Assembly (NCBI GenBank): GCA_030549495.1
Contig: JAUIRK010000890.1
Coordinates: forward strand, 62,001-126,000
Reading direction: 5' to 3'
DNA length: 64,000 bases
From: Nectonema munidae
Lineage: Eukaryota > Nematomorpha > Nectonematoida > Nectonematidae
The position numbers and the translations under genes are program-made. Every line of letters begins with the position of its first letter. The first letter of the stretch is position 1. The notes under the pieces were generated by a model that was not told where the DNA came from, searched no databases, and was given only the letters and a program-made list of their open reading frames with translations. Below, piece by piece: positions 21,601 to 31,149 of this stretch.

Positions 21601-23699
21601 TGAGGGGCCACAAGAAATTTTAAGAGGGCCACAGAAAAATATATGATTCAAATACAATACATCAGATCGTAGAGAAGTCACAAAAACAAGTTAAAAGTTC
21701 GTATTGATATAGATGGATGCTTAAATTAAAAAGGTAAGTCGACAAAAAGACTAATTTTTATTTATAAAAATGCCCCAAAGCTTTGTCGATTATTCTATAT
21801 TATATACATATGATGCAAAAACTATTTTAGCAACTACAGTGAAACTTCGATATCTCGAACATGTGATATCTCGAAGTTCTTTTATGGTACGAACTTTTTC
21901 CCCTATACATTACATGTAAATAAGTTTGGATATCTCGAACTCTGATATCTTGAATAACCCGCATATCTCGAAGTATTTAATTGTTACAAGCATCAAATTT
22001 ACTGTGTTTATCTCGAACTTTTTACATACGTAAATAATTAATCATTTACAACAAAACACCAAATAATATAAAATATATGTTCTCTAGCAATATTGCAGCA
22101 ATACATCAGGGACCCTTTCCCTCTCCCCTCCACCTAATGTTTTCTTAGGGGGCAAAAACGCATCTTGATCCTCTCCCCCTTCTCCCCAATAAATTTCAGT
22201 GTTTAAAATTTTATTTATGCAACAATTGTTGCCATATTTTTTCTCCAATAAATTAAGTTTGTGATGAAAATCTTAATGAAAGTAATATGCCAACATCATC
22301 AAAGCTGCTTACGGAAGTGATGTAAAACTAGGCATACGATTTGTGATGATCATGGATTTTCATAGTTTTTATGCCTTCATCAAATCACCTACCATTTTTT
22401 GGACTTTCTGTCTCTTTGAGTCCGACTTACTGACGTTGATTTAAAATAAAATGCACTTTAAAAAGATATCAGGATCTGTTTATTTTAGCAGAGTTACTTT
22501 AGATCTAACAAGCAGACAAAAAACATACCGGTCGATACTTATTTTTCAAAAAATGGACTTGATAATAGTTTTTCTTGATATTTTGGATATCTCGAACACC
22601 TGAATATCTCTAAGTTTTTGTTTGGTCCCTTCAAATTCGAGATAACGAGATTTTAATATCTTGAAACTTTATATAATTTTCATGAACTTTTTTATAGTTT
22701 TGTTTCCACATCTACTAGGTTTAGACCGTTAATATTAAGTAAAAAAGACTCAATTGGAAAGGAACTTTAATTCTGAACTGTTATGAAAAAAAGTTATGAT
22801 TTAGAAGCACTATAATTTTTGAAGGAATTTTACAGTTTTTTTGCTTTGGTGTTATGTGTTGTTTGAATGAATAACTTCATGAAAAAGTCACGAATTTTCG
22901 TTTATGAACCTCTAAAAAATAGAAAAATATATGAAAAACTTAACGGGGCCATACAATAATATTTGCGCAAAAAGGGGGCCATGGTAGAAAAAAAGTTGAG
23001 AACCCTTGTTATAGACTATAATTATTTAAATTATTATTACAAGAAATTTAACAGATGAAGAAATTGTTGAAATTTTTGATCCAGCCGAAGAAAGAAACGG
23101 TGGTAGTTCTTTTAGTATTGGAAATGATGAGTCAAACTGTGATACACAGCCTCCGACATCCATTAAAGAAATGCGGTGTAGCAATAAAATTTTGTGAAAT
23201 AAATGAAGATTTCTCCCAATTTTAGACGTTTTATCTTTAATTTTAAATCAAGTGAATAAAAAAATGGAAAAAATTAGTATAGAGAAGTTTTTAGTATAAA
23301 TTTCAATAAAATTTTCAACTGTTTAAAAATTTCTTTTTGTTTTGAAATTTTGAATGTAAAATTTCTTAATTCAGCAGTTCTTAATCCGACCTCACTAATG
23401 GTGTAATCGTAGATGTCGGATTAGCCAATCAATGCATATTGTCTTACCAATGCCTTTGAGAATTTGATAAACTTTGAATTCACCCAAGAGCTGCAAATTC
23501 TTGTTTTTGTTATTCTCGAATTTGATGGCGACTTCCTCATTTGTCAAGATATTCACACCTAATAGCAGAAATGAAAGGGCTAGATAGCGATCAGTGTGAA
23601 TCAGAGCGAATCGTGCATACCCAAATAAATAATTCCAAAGGAGCCACCTCCAATTTTTCTGTTCAACCGAAATTTATTGTTCACAAGATTTATCCTCAT
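12688..23699 (-). CDS. casein kinase 1 family protein kinase, six coding exons
   Basis: Exons (minus strand): 23699-23621, 23558-23448, 20615-20467, 18592-18367, 14981-14811, 12881-12688. Junctions use GT/AG, phases agree throughout, and together they make 309 codons plus stop. Features in order: glycine loop [18 protein letters not shown] lysine, [25 protein letters not shown], catalytic loop [19 protein letters not shown], and the CK1 signature [20 protein letters not shown] (SLN where most CK1 enzymes have SIN). Then come [28 protein letters not shown] and [10 protein letters not shown]. It is a soluble Ser/Thr kinase with all catalytic residues present and a very short tail, unlike the long-tailed delta/epsilon type. 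The frame stays open from Met 23699 to a possible acceptor at 23729, so an upstream exon is possible. Isoform is not assigned. Confidence 0.92.
12882..14810 (-). other. CK1 intron 5
   Basis: Mostly AT-rich. At 13430-13520 there is an unusually G+C-rich patch with a small hairpin (agtccaag/cttggact-like around 13472-13494) of unknown origin. Near 14240-14335, tgaatccacc and ggtggattcgggtag may be decayed MITE ends. Long frames here have no recognisable product. Confidence 0.4.
15857..16870 (+). pseudogene. BED-finger hAT transposase relic in CK1 intron 4
   Basis: The N-terminal part begins at ATG 15857 with a Cys-X2-Cys finger ([13 protein letters not shown]). After a frameshift the partner half [13 protein letters not shown] follows, and then a basic/hydrophobic region ([20 protein letters not shown]). 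The centre is deleted. The C-terminal dimerisation block reappears near 16735-16860 ([20 protein letters not shown], then another frame with SMLNNILSK). The same VERSFSML block occurs at 62620-62955. Several stops make it inactive. It lies antisense to the host kinase. Confidence 0.7.
17619..18233 (+). pseudogene. N-terminal BED zinc-finger fragment of a second hAT (ZBED5/SCAND3-like type)
   Basis: The frame from 17995 gives [20 protein letters not shown], then [19 protein letters not shown] and EHFKNKHG. The C-X2-C ... H-X3-5-H finger and the LKPSKL-EHF wording are those of the BED-finger transposases related to ZBED5/FAM200. A stop at 18187 is followed in another frame by [14 protein letters not shown], which continues the family. 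Everything further downstream is lost. A possible 5' end CAGGGGTGCGTAGGCGAC sits at about 17619. The fragment ends about 130 bp beyond the splice donor of CK1 exon 4 and is antisense to that gene. Confidence 0.65.
19011..19090. mobile_element. hAT element end (fragment)
   Basis: The sequence begins cagcggttcctaa and continues to gacgcgacccc. This closely follows the terminal wording of BED-type hAT elements (CAGCGGTTC...GCGACCCC). No partner end found, so it is a solo fragment in CK1 intron 3. Confidence 0.45.
19416..19680. mobile_element. hAT MITE with CAGGCCCG ends (265 bp)
   Basis: The left end CAGGCCCGCAACCAG pairs with the reversed right end CAAGCCCGTAATCAG. Flanking 8-bp duplications catttgtg (19408-19415) and catatgtg (19681-19688) match at 7 of 8. 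Related ends occur at about 44526. Located in CK1 intron 3. Confidence 0.8.
19861..20258. mobile_element. hAT MITE inserted in a SINE head (398 bp)
   Basis: The left end CAGAGGTCGGAAA pairs with the reversed right end CAGGGGTGGAGAACG. The flanks gtctatat (19853-19860) and gtctagag (20259-20266) match at 6 of 8. The right duplication is part of the tRNA-like A-box of the SINE that follows, so this element interrupts that SINE. Located in CK1 intron 3. Confidence 0.65.
20259..20400 (+). repeat. tRNA-derived SINE, family A
   Basis: The tRNA-like head has gtctagaggctaggcttcg (A-box side) and ggttggaatcc (decayed B-box). The body motif is caagtggtgcaattgtgc, then aaaaattcatgtaggcatgg. The same head/body order occurs at 50115-50240 (+), 44190-44310 (-) and, in core form, in the tandem units at 32.6 and 33.1 kb. 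It ends about 65 bp before CK1 exon 3. Confidence 0.7.
21569..23009. mobile_element. hAT element nested inside the pogo element
   Basis: The left end cgagggtttctcaac pairs with the right end gttgagaacccttg. The flanks ttatagag and ttatagac differ at one base of 8. The G/C-rich sub-terminal block (ggccccctgaggggcc) and the mirrored gggggcca near 22975 support the pairing. No transposase seen. Confidence 0.75.
21837..22656. mobile_element. pogo-type MITE nested inside the hAT element
   Basis: TA followed by CAGTGAAACTTCGATATC, with gatatctcgaa repeated four or more times at the left. The right side has ttcgagataacgagatttta, a decayed inverted copy. The CAGTGAAACTTCGATATCTCGAA wording is typical of pogo/Tigger termini. 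The interior is non-coding. Confidence 0.65.
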
Positions 23700-23728
23700 T
23701 TCAGTCCATGATTCGCCGTCTCTTCCTT

Positions 23729-24309
23729 CTAAAAACGAAATACATCCAATAGAAATAATTTGATTGACAGGTATGCACATTTACTTTTCAATTTAATACA
23801 AAGTAAGAAAATAGGACACTTTATTTATTAATAAACACAAACTAATTTCGCAGTTTATCAAAGTTGTATATAAAAAACCCTAAGCCCTTTGAAGAGTAAC
23901 ATAACGAGACATAAGGGGAGGGGCATAGGGTACGTTACGTTTCAAAATTAAGATACGGTACGATAGTGTTTCAAAATTACGTAACATACTGAAGTTGGGT
24001 ACGAATTCGATCTTCGTAAGTTTTGTTTTAGCGAACTTTTGAGTTGTAAATAAATTTTGCCTATTGAAGCACGTTACTTGAATTATGATTTGTTTATTTT
24101 TTAGGTCTGGTGAGAAATTGAAAGAAACTCCACCTCCCTCCCCATATGTTGGGGTTAGGGTTAAGGGTTTAGGTTAGGGGGTTAGGGTTAGGGCGAAGAG
24201 CTGTGTACAATAAAAAGATACATCCCTGACTCTCAAAATATCTGGCAAACTCAACTTATCCAAAGTTTTTCCGTTGATTTTAGCAGTTTGACTTAAACTG
24301 ACTTATACC
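23729..24309. other. spacer upstream of CK1 exon 1, with telomere-like patch
   Basis: A G-rich tract at 24149-24193 contains several TTAGGG, TTAGGGG and TTTAGG units. Otherwise AT-rich. Promoter or upstream exons of the kinase may lie here, but nothing specific is recognisable. Confidence 0.5.
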
Positions 24310-24329
24310 CGCAAAAATACAGAAACTTC

Positions 24330-25284
24330 TGGAATATTTGCAGCCCATAAAAAAAGGCTGAAAAATTCAATAAAATTAAAGAATGAACTTTTTCATTTTA
24401 CATTAAAATTAGTTTGTAATGGAGCAAAACTCAGTTTATGAGTAAAAAGTTTTTAAACCTTTGGAAAAAAATCAGGATAAATTCAGTTTATCAATTGTAT
24501 TGTTTTGTCTTAGATAAAAAGGTTATAGACAATAAATTGAAAATCTTTTTGAAGACAATGCAAGAAAGACACTGAACTACAAAACAAGCCAATGGAACAT
24601 TTTAATAAATTATGTTGAAGCAAATAGATCACGCATTTTGCGTAGCAGCATAAAGCAGAAATGTCAAAAATTCAGGAAATCTTTCTGAAGCAAATAGATC
24701 AATTAAGCTAACGCAAAGATTTATGTAGATGCAACACCGCTCGCCATTGGAATAACCTCCAAAAACTGTAACTTCAAAATACCTTTTATCAATGAAATCG
24801 ACATTGACCTAGCTGAATTACTGGCAATAACTATTGCAAATTCAGTAGCAAGGGAAGATACACTCATCCTATCAGACAGCCAAGTAGCCATAAACTCCTG
24901 GAAGAAGGGTGGATCAGCATCAGTAAGACTACACAACATCCTGGAACAAGTAGAAAATGCTAACATAGCTCAATACCTACAAAGATGCAAGAACATTTTC
25001 TACATCCCAACAGATGCAAATCCAGCCGACTTCCCGTCAAGACAATCAGATCAAAATACAATAACGGTATAAAAGCCCAGCACATTGCCTTGACAATCAC
25101 TTCCTTTATTTATCAACAAAGTCAATACCTCTCCCGCCACCACCCCTTCAGATACACCTCCTGGAAAACTTATTTCTTGTGCATATATATTTTTTTTGCT
25201 GTATTTTGTTTTTAAAAACTTGTCATTTATTTTTTGCAAATTAAGTTTTTCAATAAAATGATATTAATAAAAAAAAAAAAAAAC
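24330..25284 (+). pseudogene. 3' part of a poly(A)-tailed retroelement with an RNase H domain
   Basis: From 24721 a clean 118-codon stretch reads as an RNase H fold. It has a first Asp in YVDATPLAIGI, Glu in DLAELLAITIA, a second Asp in LILSDSQVAINSW, and a last Asp in NPADFPSR. The upstream part (24330-24700), broken by stops, has VEANRSRILRSSIKQK and related text and is shared, inverted, with 30780-31140. A 3' tail with AATAAA (25251-25256) and about 15 A residues ends at about 25283. The NPAD-PSR ending differs from the GNE-AD ending of I-clade LINEs and recalls DIRS-like, Pao-like or hepadna-type RNase H. Class not settled. Confidence 0.6.
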
Positions 25285-25289
25285 TTGAC

Positions 25290-27970
25290 TTCCAACATGT
25301 TCTCACTCCTCAATAGATATTTTTAATCAACATTTTGAAGTTTATTTAAGTAAACTTTCCAATAGTGCCACCCATATTGTATTAGGTGATTTCAACTTCA
25401 ATCTTCTTAATTCTAAATGCGAATCTGTGAAAAAGTTTTTAACTCTTTGTGTTTCTAATTCTTTCTTACCTACAATTACCACACCCACACGTCCAGATAG
25501 TTCCACTTTGCTTGATAATGCTTTTATTCCCAGTCATCGATTTGAACATGTAGCCTTTGTTTTAGACACTAATATTTCCGACCACTACCCTATTTAGTTA
25601 TCTTTGAAACTATCCCTAAATCAAAAAGCTAAATATGTTTCAATTTTTGATGAAAACAAGTTCATAAATTTGGTCTCTAACTTTAATTGGAACACTTTCT
25701 CTGATGAGATAGAAGGAAATCCTAGCATTTTAATTGAAAGTATCGATTCAAAAATTTCATATTTTAAAAATGCTTCAACTAAACTTTCATGTCATAAATA
25801 TTCTCATAAAAACAAAAAAGAAAGTTGGGTAAACTCTAGACTACTAAGTTTAATAAATAAGAGAAACAAAATGTCTCACAAATGGAAAAATAAACCGAAT
25901 ATAGATTTGAGATCAAAGTTTGTTTACTTGAGAAATCAGGTCAGGTACTTAGCTAAAAATCTTAAAAAAAGTTTCTTCGAAAATGCTTTAAATAATAATA
26001 GGGATACAAAATCATGTTGGAAGATCATCAATTCTATAGTTAAGCCTAAAGTTGAATCCTATTCTTTTGGTATAAATGATAATGGGACTATGATTTCGGA
26101 CGATGACGCGGTTTGTAATTTGTTTAGTAATCAATTTGCCAAAAATTTCAATAGTAACTATGTTCTTGACCAAAATGCATTGTTCTTCAAGCCAGAGTCT
26201 TCTATATTAAAAACAGTCGTAGTCACGACGTTTTCGGTCTATCGATATATGATCTTAAAAAAATACAGAATTATATATCTCCACCCCTTATGAAGGCTTT
26301 TAACTCCTGTATTGCCGAAAACATATTCCCAGATACTTTAAAAAATACAAAGATCATTCCAGTATACAAAAAAAGGTGATAAAAGTAAGGTAGGGGAATT
26401 ATAGACCCATTTCTATAGTAAGCTCTAATTATCAAAGGTATTTGAAAAAATTTTATTTGATCAGTTATAACATATTTCTCATACAACAATTTTCTCTCCC
26501 ATTATCAATTTGGCTTTAAGAAAGGTTCCTCCACTGAAGTTTTACATTCTTATTTTATTAATTCTGTGGTAGACTCTCTTGAAAAATGAAGGATGTTTGT
26601 GCTCTTTTTTTAGATCTCAGTCAGGCTTTCGATTCCATACCAAATTGCTTGCTTCTATCTAAATTGAATTTATATGGATTCTTGAATGCTTCGTTTAAAA
26701 TTTTTAAATCTTATTTCAGTAACAGATATCAAACCGTATATATTAACAATTTTATGTCGGAAAAAAGGAGGTAATTTCAGGTGTGCCTCAAGGGACAATT
26801 TTAGCTCCATTATTTTTTAATATTTTCATGAATGCTTTCTGGAAGTTCGTCTCAGAGATTGAAGTTATAGTGTATGCTGACGATATTATATTGCTATTTT
26901 CTGATAGGACTTTGATGGTGTCTCTCCTAGATAAAAATATAGCTCTAGTTAAAAATTGGTTTGCTTTTAATGGGTTGTTTTTGAACACCCAAAAATCAAG
27001 ATTTTCATTTTCATACCGAAAGATTACTCCAAGTTCTTTGGGAATTCAAAGAGCATATGAGCATAATCTATTAGGTTTAATCATATCCAATGACCTCACT
27101 TGAAATCGTCATGTGACACACGTAACTCACAAACTTGCCTATATCTCTGGTATGTTTAAGCAAGTCAAAAAGTTCTTCCCAACCAAAACCTTACTTCTCC
27201 TCTATAAAAGTCTCTTTGTCCCTCATCTTAGATACAGTATATTCAACTGGGGCCATACAAACGACTCTACTCTTTTTTCACTTCAGAAAAAAAACACTTA
27301 GAGTGGTTTTGGGTCTTCATCCAATCTCACATAAAAACATCTTCTACGAAAACTCCTTACTTAAACTCGAAGATCTATACCATTTGAGTATCTATATTTA
27401 CATATATAAGTTTTTATACTACATGCTACCACCCCTGTTTGATAATTTCATCACGTTTAACTGGTCAAAGAACAGAACCTCACCTCGATATGTAAGTCAA
27501 ATGTCACTCCCTTTCTATATCTTCTCAAAGTCGAGGCAATCCTTTTCGTACAAAGTTTCCACTTTTTACAATACCAGTGAAACATTTTTTTCACTAGATC
27601 CTATTCATATCAAAAAGTTTCAAAAGATACTGCAAAAGTTTTTGCTTGATTCATACATGAAGCTCAATCACTGTGCAACCTCCGATTGCTTTATCCGCAA
27701 AAGGGCAATTGTTTGATATATTCTATTCTCGCCATTTTAGCTTTCTCTATACTCCTTATATTATATTTCCTGTGCTCTGAAGAATATTGCATCCAGGTTG
27801 GCGTCTCCTAGCGGCTGTTTTTGGCCTTTGACATTCAACCCTCAGAAGCTATATTTGCTTTTTTAAAATGTAGAGTTTTGTAATTTTCACATCATTTTAT
27901 TTTTTTCTTATAATTTTTACATTTTGACTATAACACTTTTGAAAATAAAGCTGATATGATATGATATTAA
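25290..27970 (+). pseudogene. 5'-truncated non-LTR retrotransposon (Jockey/CR1 group)
   Basis: It begins in the apurinic endonuclease: IVLGDFNFNLLNS, PTRPDSSTLLDNAF and SDHYPI. A stop separates this from a 229-codon linker/N-terminal RT frame at 25604-26293. Further pieces carry NYRPISIVS, FLDLSQAFDSIPNC, the GVPQGTILAPL turn, IVYADDIILLFS (the catalytic Asp pair) and LLGLIISNDLT. A thumb/C-terminal part follows (YKSLFVPHLRYSIFNWG, LRVVLGLHPISHK). Frameshifts and stops near 26270, 26375, 26470-26585, 26774, 27103 and 27290 make it dead. The 3' end has AATAAA (27944-27949) and a short TGATA-repeat tail, as in microsatellite-tailed LINEs. It starts just after the poly(A) tail of the previous element. 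Confidence 0.85.
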
Positions 27971-28412
27971 AATTTTTTTAACAATTTTAGTTATAAGAAA
28001 ACAAAATAGAACCAACCACCTATCAAAATTCTGATCATACTTTGATGAAAACTCTTGGAGTCGAAATGTCATCATTTTCTTTCAAATAAAATTGTTTGAA
28101 ATGGTACTCCTTCTTTCTTGTCTTTTTACTTTACCTGTTTCAAACAATGGCGCTTCAGCACTTTATATGTATTTAGTAAAAATATAATGGATAAAAGGAC
28201 ATTAAAATAAAAGAAGGATAAATCAATACATTATTGGTAGGGTAGGATTTAACTCGAACTTCTTTGATTTTAGTATTATTGCTGCCAAAACTTTGAGAAA
28301 AAAACCATTAACACTTTTTGAGAGGCATCCTAATTCCTAAAAAATAAACCAATGTGAGAAATTTTTCTCGTTTTATCATATCATAAAATATAGTGATTAC
28401 GGTAGTAATAAT

Positions 28413-29110
28413 GGTTCTAGGAAAACTCACCTCAGGAATTTTCGCCTCGGGAAATTTCGCCTAAAAGGAAAAATCGCCGTAAGACAATTTTGCCGTAAAA
28501 CAAGTGTTTGTGATAAAAAAACAGTTTGGTTTCTGAAGTACCATTTTATCTCTTCCAAACTACCAAGCTTGGCTTTCGAAGTATCTGATAAGTAAACAAC
28601 CAATAAAGAAATGGAGTACTTATTTTTTTATTTCATTATCCGTATTTTATTTTATTTATTTTTTATTTTATTTATTATTTTTTTATTTTATTTTATTATC
28701 CGTAGGGAGTAATTTTTTTTTTAATTTTTTTATCCCTTTTTCTTGGTAAATATAGTTAAAATCGTCAACTAATTTCAGTCCTCCTCTACACTAGTTTCCA
28801 TTTGATAAACCATCGTCTTGGGTTGGCTGCCTACAAAAAACTATAGTCGAAAAAAATAAGGATATAATAAAAAATAAAATAAAGATAAAATAAAAAATAG
28901 GATAAAATAAAGATAAAATAAAAAAAATAATTACTTAGCCAAATTTGGTTGTTTGAAAGAGATAAAATGGTACTTCAAAAACAAAACTGTTTTTATCACA
29001 AATACTTGTTTTAAGGCAAAAGTGTCTTGCGGCGATTTTTCCTATTAGGCGAAATTTCCCGAGGCGAGTTTTCCTACGGCAAACTTGTTTACAGCGAATT
29101 TTCTGGACAC
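28413..29110. mobile_element. MULE-like foldback element with long inverted ends (698 bp)
   Basis: A perfect 10-bp duplication tagtaataat flanks it (28403-28412 and 29111-29120). The inverted ends extend over roughly 150 bp. For example, cctcgggaaatttcgcc on the left equals the reversed ggcgaaatttcccgagg on the right, and cagtttggtttctgaagtac pairs with gtacttcaaaaacaaaactg. The centre is low-complexity TTTTATTT/AAATAAAA. Long ends with a 9-11-bp target duplication fit Mutator-like elements. Confidence 0.75.
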
Positions 29111-29120
29111 TAGTAATAAT

Positions 29121-30779
29121 AATAACAGAACTAAAAATTTTATACGAAAGAAAAGTTAGATGGAAATTTTTGGAAGTAGAAAAATCATTTAAATCAATAA
29201 AGAATAATACGTGTAGTAGTGTAAGGATATTTTTAGTGACACCCTTCCACGAGTCCTATGACACTCTTATGTGCCAGAGCACACAGGTTAGGAACCACTG
29301 ACCTAGATAGAAGTTTCCCAACGAGATGTGCTCATCAGACCTACTGCTGGGAGTGATGGCCTCCCACGTTACTTCCTTTTTCGTAGCGTTAAATTGTATC
29401 GGAATAAAAATACAATATACAAAAAAATGTATCGAAATTTTGGAGAAAATTGTTGATTTTTGATTCATTTGTTGAAAATTGATCAAATTGTTTGATGTTT
29501 TTGACATTATGCTTATTAACTTTTATTTTTTATATATTATTCATTTAAAGAGAGGATTCAAGGACCTTTGAAAAGGTAATTTGGTATTAAATCATTCACA
29601 TAAAAATATTTTTCTTCAACCTTGAAATTATATGATTTTCTTTATGGATTTATATAACGTATGTTTGTGATGAACAAATAAATCCCAAAACCATATGTTA
29701 TCACTCAAGTTTACGGACTTGAATAGGATGAGTCTTTTTACAACTCACAAGTTCGATGAAATAAAACGTACCAAGGAACGAAATCGAACCGAGCTTCGAT
29801 ATTTTTCGTAGTTAAGTTTTTTTTGTAATTTTTACAACAAAAAAGTTTCGTATCGCAGCGTAATTTCAAAATGCAACCATTGCGAGTGTTCAGTTCAAAG
29901 GTATTCACAAGCATTCAAATTTAGAAACAAGATTTGCAATACGGTTTAATATAATACAGCTCTTTGTTCAAGTGTTGCTATAAAAAGTCTATTTAGCTAT
30001 GGCGCATTAACATAATAAACCAAGTAAAAAGATGAAAATTAGGTCAAGACATTTTAGGAACAAAAACTTTGTGTTAAGAGAGCGCTCACTGAATAACAAT
30101 TCACTTACAAATGAATTAAAGCACCTTTTTTTATATAAGCAACTCCATTTTTTGTATCACGCATCAAGTTGCTTAGGTGGGTGATTAGCATTTTTTTTTC
30201 TTTATTTAATATTTTCTTTGTTGAATTAAAAAAATTTTGAAATTTATTTTTTATTTAAATTATATTAAAAATAATTAAATTAACGCAAAATAAATCTTAT
30301 TACTTGGAAAAGGGGGAAATGAAGGAGATATTTACAATACCAAAAATTTAGGAAGACACCCATATGAGGCCTGAAGGTTGATAAGTTGCTTAATTTTTGC
30401 CGTGATTTGAGGCATGAACCCTTAACCACTCGGTTACTTATAAAATAGGTGTAGCTGTATTTTTAGAAAACTTTTTTAAATTACGGTTTCAAATTTATAA
30501 AAGTTGATTCCAATTTACATCTTATCTTTCTGTTAAACTTTTGTTAAGATTATTTTTAAAAATATTTTTGAGCAACAAAACATTCAACGCAATTATGTAA
30601 ACTTTTCTGCTTCAAATATTATGGGTCTCCAATTTTTAAGTTATGTAAAATCGATTTCGAAACATCAGTTATAAATTACTGGCTCACAAATAAGTTTCCA
30701 ATCTATAACAAATGCTAAAAGTGTGATCACAAGTACCATATTTCAAGGTGGTTTGTCAATGTCGATTTTAGGCCGTCAT
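29121..30779. other. spacer with one hAT end fragment
   Basis: A hAT-like right end (acaggttaggaaccactg) is at 29283-29300 without a partner. The rest is AT-rich with no gene recognised. Confidence 0.35.
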
Positions 30780-31140
30780 TGAAAGATGTTCTGAATCTTA
30801 CACGCTTCTGCTTTATGTTGCAACGCAAAATGTTTGATCCATTTTCTTCAACATGGTTTATCAAAATGTTATATTCGTTTGTACTTTGTATTTCAGTGTC
30901 TTCCTTACTTTGTCTTCAAAAAGATTTTCAAATTATTGTCTAAACTCTTTTATATAAGACAAAACAATACGATTCATAAATTCAATTTATCCTAAATTTT
31001 TTTCCAAAGAAGGTAATTGGTTAAAAAATTTTTTCCTAAAAACTTTTCCCTCAGAAACAGAATTTTGCTCCTTTACAAACTAATTTTTACATAAAATGAA
31101 AAAGTTCATTCTTTAATTTTATTCGATTTTTCAGCCTTTT
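30780..31140 (-). repeat. inverted partial copy of the 24.3-24.7 kb retroelement segment
   Basis: Reversed, this stretch follows 24330-24690 closely (aaaaaggctgaaaaat, aaattagtttgta, tataaagcagaa and many shared runs). It lacks the RNase H part and the poly(A) tail. Confidence 0.7.
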
Positions 31141-31149
31141 TCTATGAGT

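Larger units (their letters stand above)
21361..23441. mobile_element. pogo/Tigger-type element, outer shell of a nest, CK1 intron 2
   Basis: The left end follows TA and reads CAGTGATGCTTTCCTAATC. Sub-terminal aatccgaca motifs recur at 21400-21480 and 23383-23420. The right end (gatgtcggattagccaat) is a decayed inverted copy. Between 23050 and 23195 a remnant of the transposase C-terminus reads [19 protein letters not shown]. Two other elements lie inside (21569-23009 and 21837-22656). The right end abuts the 5' splice site of CK1 exon 2. Confidence 0.65.

Noticed and set aside
24149-24193. Chromosome end
   Set aside because: The tract is about 45 bp, irregular, and has unique sequence on both sides, so it is at most interstitial.
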